Part shown: in pieces, positions 22,415 to 25,816 of the stretch
Numbering within the stretch: the stretch's first letter is position 1
How the letters are laid out: each line of letters begins with the position of its first letter
IMG/VR virus record: IMGVR_UViG_3300010883_000393
Location: 1 to 25,816 of that record
DNA from: a virus
Length of the DNA: 25,816 nt
Strand: one strand, 5' to 3'
Program-made: the position numbers and the translations under genes
The notes under the pieces: model-generated
Databases searched by the model: none
Told to the model about the DNA's origin: nothing
What the model saw: the letters and a program-made list of their open reading frames with translations, nothing else

Positions 22415-23427
22415 TGGCCAAGAAAGCAACGAACACGAACGCGATATCTCTATCGAAGCCAGACCCGCGAGCGATGCAGATGAAGGGCCTGCTCGATAAC
22501 GCATCGTTCCAACGATCGCTGTCCGAAGCATTGCCAGAGTCGATGTCGCCCAAGCGAATGGTGCGAGTCGTTCTCTCGTCGTTTCAAGTCAATCCAAAAC
22601 TTTACGACTGCTCGCCCGAGAGTGTTCTCGTCTCGATGATGAGAGCAGCAGCGATGGGCTTGGAGCCAGATGGAATGCTTGGACAGGGGTATCTCGTTCC
22701 GTATTGGAACGGGAAACTCAAGCGACTAGACTGCCAATTTATTCCCGGCTATCGGGGGTTGGTGAAACTCGCCCGCAACTCTGGAGAAGTCGCAGACGTT
22801 TGGGCTCGCGTCGTCTTCGAGAAAGACTTCTTCGAGTACGAATTGGGGCTCGACGAAACTCTCAAGCATAAGCCGAACGATAACGTGGCCGATCCGGGCG
22901 AGATGCTCTATGCCTATGCCGTCGCTCGCTTCAAAGATGGCGAGCGAAAGTTCGAAGTAATGAATCGCCGCGAGATCTTGAAGATCAGAGACGCCAACCC
23001 AAACACGACGACGAAAGAGGGCGTCCTATATGGTCCCTGGAAAGATCACCCCGGCGAGATGTGGAAGAAGACAGCAGTCCGAAGACTCGCGAAACTGCTG
23101 CCACTATCTGTCGAAGCGTCTGAGCGAGTTGAAGCAGAGTTTCGACCAGAGTCGACGTTCTCAGCAGTCGTCGACACTGCCGAACCGAGACGACTCGAAG
23201 AGAACAACGAAGAGATGGTCGATCGAGTTCGCGGGGATCGCGAAGAGACTGTCGATGTCGACTTCATTCGCCGCGAGTTCGCGAAAGCGAAGACGATGCT
23301 CCAAGTCGACGCAATTCGAAAGCGTCTGCTCGAAGCAGCAGAAGAACTCGAACACGACGACACTCGCGAAGACTTTAAGATCGAAGTAAATGAGTCTGCG
23401 AAAGTCGCTGGCGAGAATATCAAGTAG
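22414..23427 (+). CDS. recT: RecT-family single-strand annealing protein
   Basis: 337 aa. Typical RecT core: SPKRMVRVVLSSFQVNPKL, then CSPESVLVSMMRAAAMGLEPD, followed by GQGYLVPYWNGKLKRLDCQFIPGYRGLVKLARNSG, the diagnostic RecT stretch, and later MLYAYAVARFKDGERKFEVM and WKKTAVRRLAKLLPLS. These proteins anneal complementary single strands and, with an exonuclease, drive phage recombination. The last ~90 residues are charged and helical, perhaps binding the partner nuclease. The start overlaps the nuclease stop by 1 nt (TGATG). A stretch rich in ACGAAAC repeats (23428-23454) follows the stop. Confidence 0.92.
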   Translation: MAKKATNTNAISLSKPDPRAMQMKGLLDNASFQRSLSEALPESMSPKRMVRVVLSSFQVNPKLYDCSPESVLVSMMRAAAMGLEPDGMLGQGYLVPYWNGKLKRLDCQFIPGYRGLVKLARNSGEVADVWARVVFEKDFFEYELGLDETLKHKPNDNVADPGEMLYAYAVARFKDGERKFEVMNRREILKIRDANPNTTTKEGVLYGPWKDHPGEMWKKTAVRRLAKLLPLSVEASERVEAEFRPESTFSAVVDTAEPRRLEENNEEMVDRVRGDREETVDVDFIRREFAKAKTMLQVDAIRKRLLEAAEELEHDDTREDFKIEVNESAKVAGENIK

Positions 23428-23454
23428 AACGAAACGAAACGAACGAAACGAAAC
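23428..23454 (+). repeat. Short ACGAAAC/ACGAAC tandem words between recT and the ATPase gene
   Basis: Five overlapping copies of ACGAA(A)C within 27 nt, followed by AAAAAGAGAG and the ATG of the next gene. Similar words stand in the leftward leader at 2641-2662. It is unstructured and purine-rich, and could act as a translational enhancer, standby site or protein-binding leader. Confidence 0.55.
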
Positions 23455-23468
23455 CACAAAAAGAGAGA

Positions 23469-25031
23469 ATGAAGATGTCGAAACTTAAACAAGTAGAACT
23501 AACGAACGTTGGCCCCATCGAGCGACTCGCGATCGAGATACCCGAATCGGGCGTCGTTGTTCTTCGCGGTCGAAATGGGTGTGGCAAGTCGAAAGCACTC
23601 GAAGCAGTCGAAGCAGCAGCAGGCGGGGCGACGAAGGGCCTCACTGTGAAAGATGGAGAAGTCTCGGGGAAGGTCGAAGCCTTTGGCGTAACTGTGAAGT
23701 TGGGCAGATCGAATCGTCGAACTGGCGAACTCGAAGTCGAGTCTCTCACTGGCCGCTTGAACATCGCAGATCTCGTCGATCCGAAAGTTAAAGACGAAGG
23801 AGCAGCAGACGGGCGACGAATTAAAGCACTCGTCCAACTCACTGGCGTCGAGGCGTCGCCTGAGTTGTTTGTGCAGTGCTTGGGGAGTCGCGAGAAGTTC
23901 GACGCGATCGTCACCGCTGAGACGCAGCAGACGCCAGATCTCGTCCAACTCGCAGAAGCGACGAAGCGAGACATCGAGCGAGTGGCGAGAGCAGAAGAAG
24001 ACAAGCGAGACAAGGCCGCGACGAAAGCGTCGACGATGCTCGAACTCACAGAGGGCATCGACATCTCGGGAGAGTGCGACGCTGCGATCTTGCGATCGAA
24101 CTTCGAGAAAGCACTCGAAGAGAAGGCTCGACTCTTTCAAGCAGACGCAGACGCCGAGAAAGCGATCGAGCGAGATCGCAAGTCGAGAAAGACGATCGAC
24201 GATCTCGTCGCTGCTCGAACTGGGCCCACGATCGAAGAGTTGGAGAAGCGACTCGCGATCGAAGAGAAAGCGACGAAGACGTTGGAAGACAGCGTCGAGC
24301 GTCGCGAAGAAGAACTTCGCGATCAGCGACTCGCAGTCGAAGAGACTCGAAGACGATACGACTCGACTGTCGAGATGCTCGAACGAACTCGCGAGAGCGT
24401 CGCAGCGAGTCGACAGATCGAGCAGCAACTCGACAGCATTCGCGAGACGATCTCCGACGACTTGCCGACACGTATATCGAACGAGTCGATCGAAGCAGCA
24501 GAGGCGATCGCTGAGAAGGCCCACGCTGCGATCTCAACTGGAGAAGAGATCTCGACAGCGATTGGACGCAAACTCGAAGCAGAGTTGATCCTCGGGCTCG
24601 CTGGCGAGCATCGAGCGAATGCGACGAGTCTTCGAGAGTCTGCGAAGTTGACCGACGAAGTGCTGTCCGATGTCGTCGGGCGACTCTCAGAGTTGAAAGT
24701 CGAAGCGGGGCGACTGATCGCCGAGACAAGTCGCGGGAAGACTTATTTCTCAGAACTCTCTCACGGCGAGCGTTGGCGACTCGCACTCGACATCGCGATC
24801 GTTGCGATCGGCGAAGGTGGGCTCCTGACGATCCCCCAAGACGCTTGGGAGTCGCTCGATCCTGAGAATCGACAACTCATCGCAGACCACGTCCGCGAGA
24901 AGAACGTCGTCGTTCTCACAGCAGAAGCAGCCTCGAACGAAGACATCGAAGTCGAAGTTCTCGAAGCAGACGAGAACGTCGATGGTGGGGCATTATACGA
25001 CGGTGACCGCAGGCGTATCGTCTCGCGATAG
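23469..25031 (+). CDS. SMC/RecF/SbcC-like ATPase of the recombination module
   Basis: 520 aa. Walker A GRNGCGKS (residues 34-41) lies near the N terminus after a beta start (LKQVELTNVGPIERLAIEIP), a coiled coil covers about 165-400 (long Glu/Lys/Arg helices), and the ABC signature ELSHGERWRLALDIA (429-443) sits at the C terminus. The Walker B region reads GGLLTIPQDAWESLD; where LDEP is usual it has PQDA, so the Asp-Glu pair is altered to Gln457-Asp458. ATG 23469 and 23475 are both possible starts (GAGAG upstream). Follows RecT; a hairpin follows the stop. Likely acts with exonuclease and RecT on DNA ends, though no SbcD-like nuclease is visible. Confidence 0.82.
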   Translation: MKMSKLKQVELTNVGPIERLAIEIPESGVVVLRGRNGCGKSKALEAVEAAAGGATKGLTVKDGEVSGKVEAFGVTVKLGRSNRRTGELEVESLTGRLNIADLVDPKVKDEGAADGRRIKALVQLTGVEASPELFVQCLGSREKFDAIVTAETQQTPDLVQLAEATKRDIERVARAEEDKRDKAATKASTMLELTEGIDISGECDAAILRSNFEKALEEKARLFQADADAEKAIERDRKSRKTIDDLVAARTGPTIEELEKRLAIEEKATKTLEDSVERREEELRDQRLAVEETRRRYDSTVEMLERTRESVAASRQIEQQLDSIRETISDDLPTRISNESIEAAEAIAEKAHAAISTGEEISTAIGRKLEAELILGLAGEHRANATSLRESAKLTDEVLSDVVGRLSELKVEAGRLIAETSRGKTYFSELSHGERWRLALDIAIVAIGEGGLLTIPQDAWESLDPENRQLIADHVREKNVVVLTAEAASNEDIEVEVLEADENVDGGALYDGDRRRIVSR

Positions 25032-25046
25032 TTTAACCAAGCACTC

Positions 25047-25073
25047 GGGCCGTCGATCATCGATCGGCGGCCC
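25047..25073 (+). terminator. 11-bp GC-rich hairpin after the ATPase gene
   Basis: GGGCCGTCGAT (25047-25057) pairs with ATCGGCGGCCC (25063-25073), including one G-U, around a 5-nt loop. It sits 15 nt after the stop and before the replication gene. ACTTTGA follows rather than a T-run, so termination may be partial. Confidence 0.55.
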
Positions 25074-25090
25074 ACTTTGAAAGCGGCAAG

Positions 25091-25816
25091 ATGCCACGAA
25101 TAAGAACGATAAAACCAGAATTTTGGACGAGCGAACAGATCGTCGAATGCTCGACGAATGCTCGCCTGCTCTTCATTGGCTTGTGGACGTTCGCAGACGA
25201 CTCGGGTATCCACCCCGCATCGACGAAGCGACTAAAGATGGAGATCTTCCCCGGCGACCCGTTCACAGACGAAGAAGTCGACGCTCTCGTTGGCGAGTTG
25301 ATCTCGAACGATCTCGTTCGACGTTATTCCGTTGATGGTAAAGACTTCTGGATCGTCACCGGCTGGGCAGATCATCAGCGAATCGATCGACCGAACCCAA
25401 AATATCCACGACCACTCGACGATCATTCGACGAACGTTCGACGAGCAGTCGTCGAGCGATCACCCCCGGAAAGGAAACGGAAGGGAAAGGAAACGGAAGG
25501 GAAACGGAAGGGAAAGGAAGAGAAAGGGGATTCTGGCGACGAAGTCGAAGAGATCTCGATGCCAGCGAACTTGAACTGCGAGAAGTTCGTCGTCGCTTGG
25601 GGCGAGTGGATCGCGTATCGATCAGAGCGAAAGTTGACGAAGACGAGTCGCACTCTCAAGCAGCAGTTGGCAAAACTATCGACAGTCGGGCCAGAGCGAG
25701 CGATCGAGTGTTTGGAGCAGTCGATCGAGTGCGGTTGGGCTGGCATCTTCCCAGACAAGAAAGGCGAGAAAAATGGACAGCGAACAACGAGCCCAGGCCA
25801 AAGATTTGCAGAGTAG
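25091..25816 (+). CDS. Phage replication initiator / helicase-loader-like protein
   Basis: 241 aa. The first ~115 residues are a winged-helix-type domain with the recurrent phage start MPRIRTIKPEFWTSEQ and ARLLFIGLWTFADDSG, then GDPFTDEEVDALVGELISN and ITGWADHQRID-like segment VTGWADHQRIDRPNPKYP. A highly charged Lys/Arg/Glu/Gly linker (about residues 126-147) is encoded by 16-bp non-triplet repeats. The C-terminal domain (NCEKFVVAWGEWIAYRSERKLTKTSRTLKQQL, then IECLEQSIECGWAGIF) resembles the short DnaB-loader-type helicase-interaction domain. Such two-domain proteins (lambda O- or DnaD-like) bind the origin and load helicase. It ends with TAG on the last base of the window. ATG 25091 is preceded by AAAGCGGCAAG. 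Confidence 0.8.
   Translation: MPRIRTIKPEFWTSEQIVECSTNARLLFIGLWTFADDSGIHPASTKRLKMEIFPGDPFTDEEVDALVGELISNDLVRRYSVDGKDFWIVTGWADHQRIDRPNPKYPRPLDDHSTNVRRAVVERSPPERKRKGKETEGKRKGKEEKGDSGDEVEEISMPANLNCEKFVVAWGEWIAYRSERKLTKTSRTLKQQLAKLSTVGPERAIECLEQSIECGWAGIFPDKKGEKNGQRTTSPGQRFAE
25473..25515 (+). repeat. Tandem 16-bp purine-rich repeats inside the replication gene
   Basis: GGAAACGGAAGGGAAA occurs twice in tandem (25473-25488, 25489-25504), followed by the 11-bp end of a third copy (25505-25515) and similar purine sequence to 25530. The step is 16 bp, not a multiple of three, so each copy is read in a different frame, yet all frames give Lys/Arg/Glu/Gly. Candidate origin iterons, as lambda has its origin inside gene O. 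Confidence 0.65.

Noticed and set aside
23499-24524. Leftward open frame (341 codons) opposite the ATPase gene
   Set aside because: Complement of the Glu/Arg-rich coiled coil; a composition artefact.
1-25816. tRNA, rRNA and CRISPR arrays
   Set aside because: No cloverleaf, rRNA segment or regularly spaced repeats with unique spacers were seen; the short repeats present are coding or leader elements.

Overview
The window is part of a tailed double-stranded DNA phage or prophage, most likely a siphovirus with a lambda/HK97-type head and a non-contractile tail. I base this on a rightward run of recognisable morphogenesis genes: gpW-like joiner, lambda-type portal, S49 capsid protease/scaffold, decoration protein, HK97-fold major capsid, connectors, tail tube, tail chaperones and tape measure. 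No tRNA, rRNA, CRISPR array, integrase, lysis gene or terminase is visible. The host cannot be read from the sequence. The Cys-rich, poly-Thr protein with sugar and sulfate transfer genes, plus a csrA gene, suggests an aquatic bacterium (a planctomycete would fit), but this is low-confidence inference.

Layout. Positions 1-2841 are a leftward block: a DUF932 protein (cut by the window edge), a coiled-coil protein, two small Cys-rich (zinc-ribbon-like) proteins and a 58-aa protein. All five starts carry the same upstream element, (A)ACGAAAG 7-8 nt before ATG. A divergent gap (2842-3061) separates them from the rightward genes. 3062-8466 is the head module; 8602-11763 holds connector, tail-tube and tail-chaperone genes; 11766-14769 holds the tape measure and a tail protein. 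14771-16849 encodes a 692-aa Cys-rich protein ending in long poly-Thr tracts.

Directly downstream (16917-20734) four tightly packed genes encode a GT2 glycosyltransferase fused to a methyltransferase-like fold and a zinc-binding tail, a PAPS-type sulfotransferase, a class I methyltransferase and a second GT2. A terminator with a T7 run ends this block. A small csrA gene with its own structured leader follows, then a strong terminator, then an early rightward operon: a 93-aa unknown, a YqaJ/lambda-exo nuclease, RecT annealase and an SMC/RecF-like ATPase. A hairpin separates these from a replication-initiator/helicase-loader-like gene containing non-triplet 16-bp purine repeats, which ends on the last base of the window.

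How it may work together. Structural genes build the virion. The nuclease, RecT and ATPase form a phage recombination module, and the last gene probably starts DNA replication. The sugar/sulfate/methyl cassette may decorate either the host surface or, more interestingly, the Thr-rich virion protein encoded just upstream. CsrA may regulate translation of its own message and others. The most promising lead for something new is this pairing of a mucin-like phage protein with its own glycosylation/sulfation cassette.
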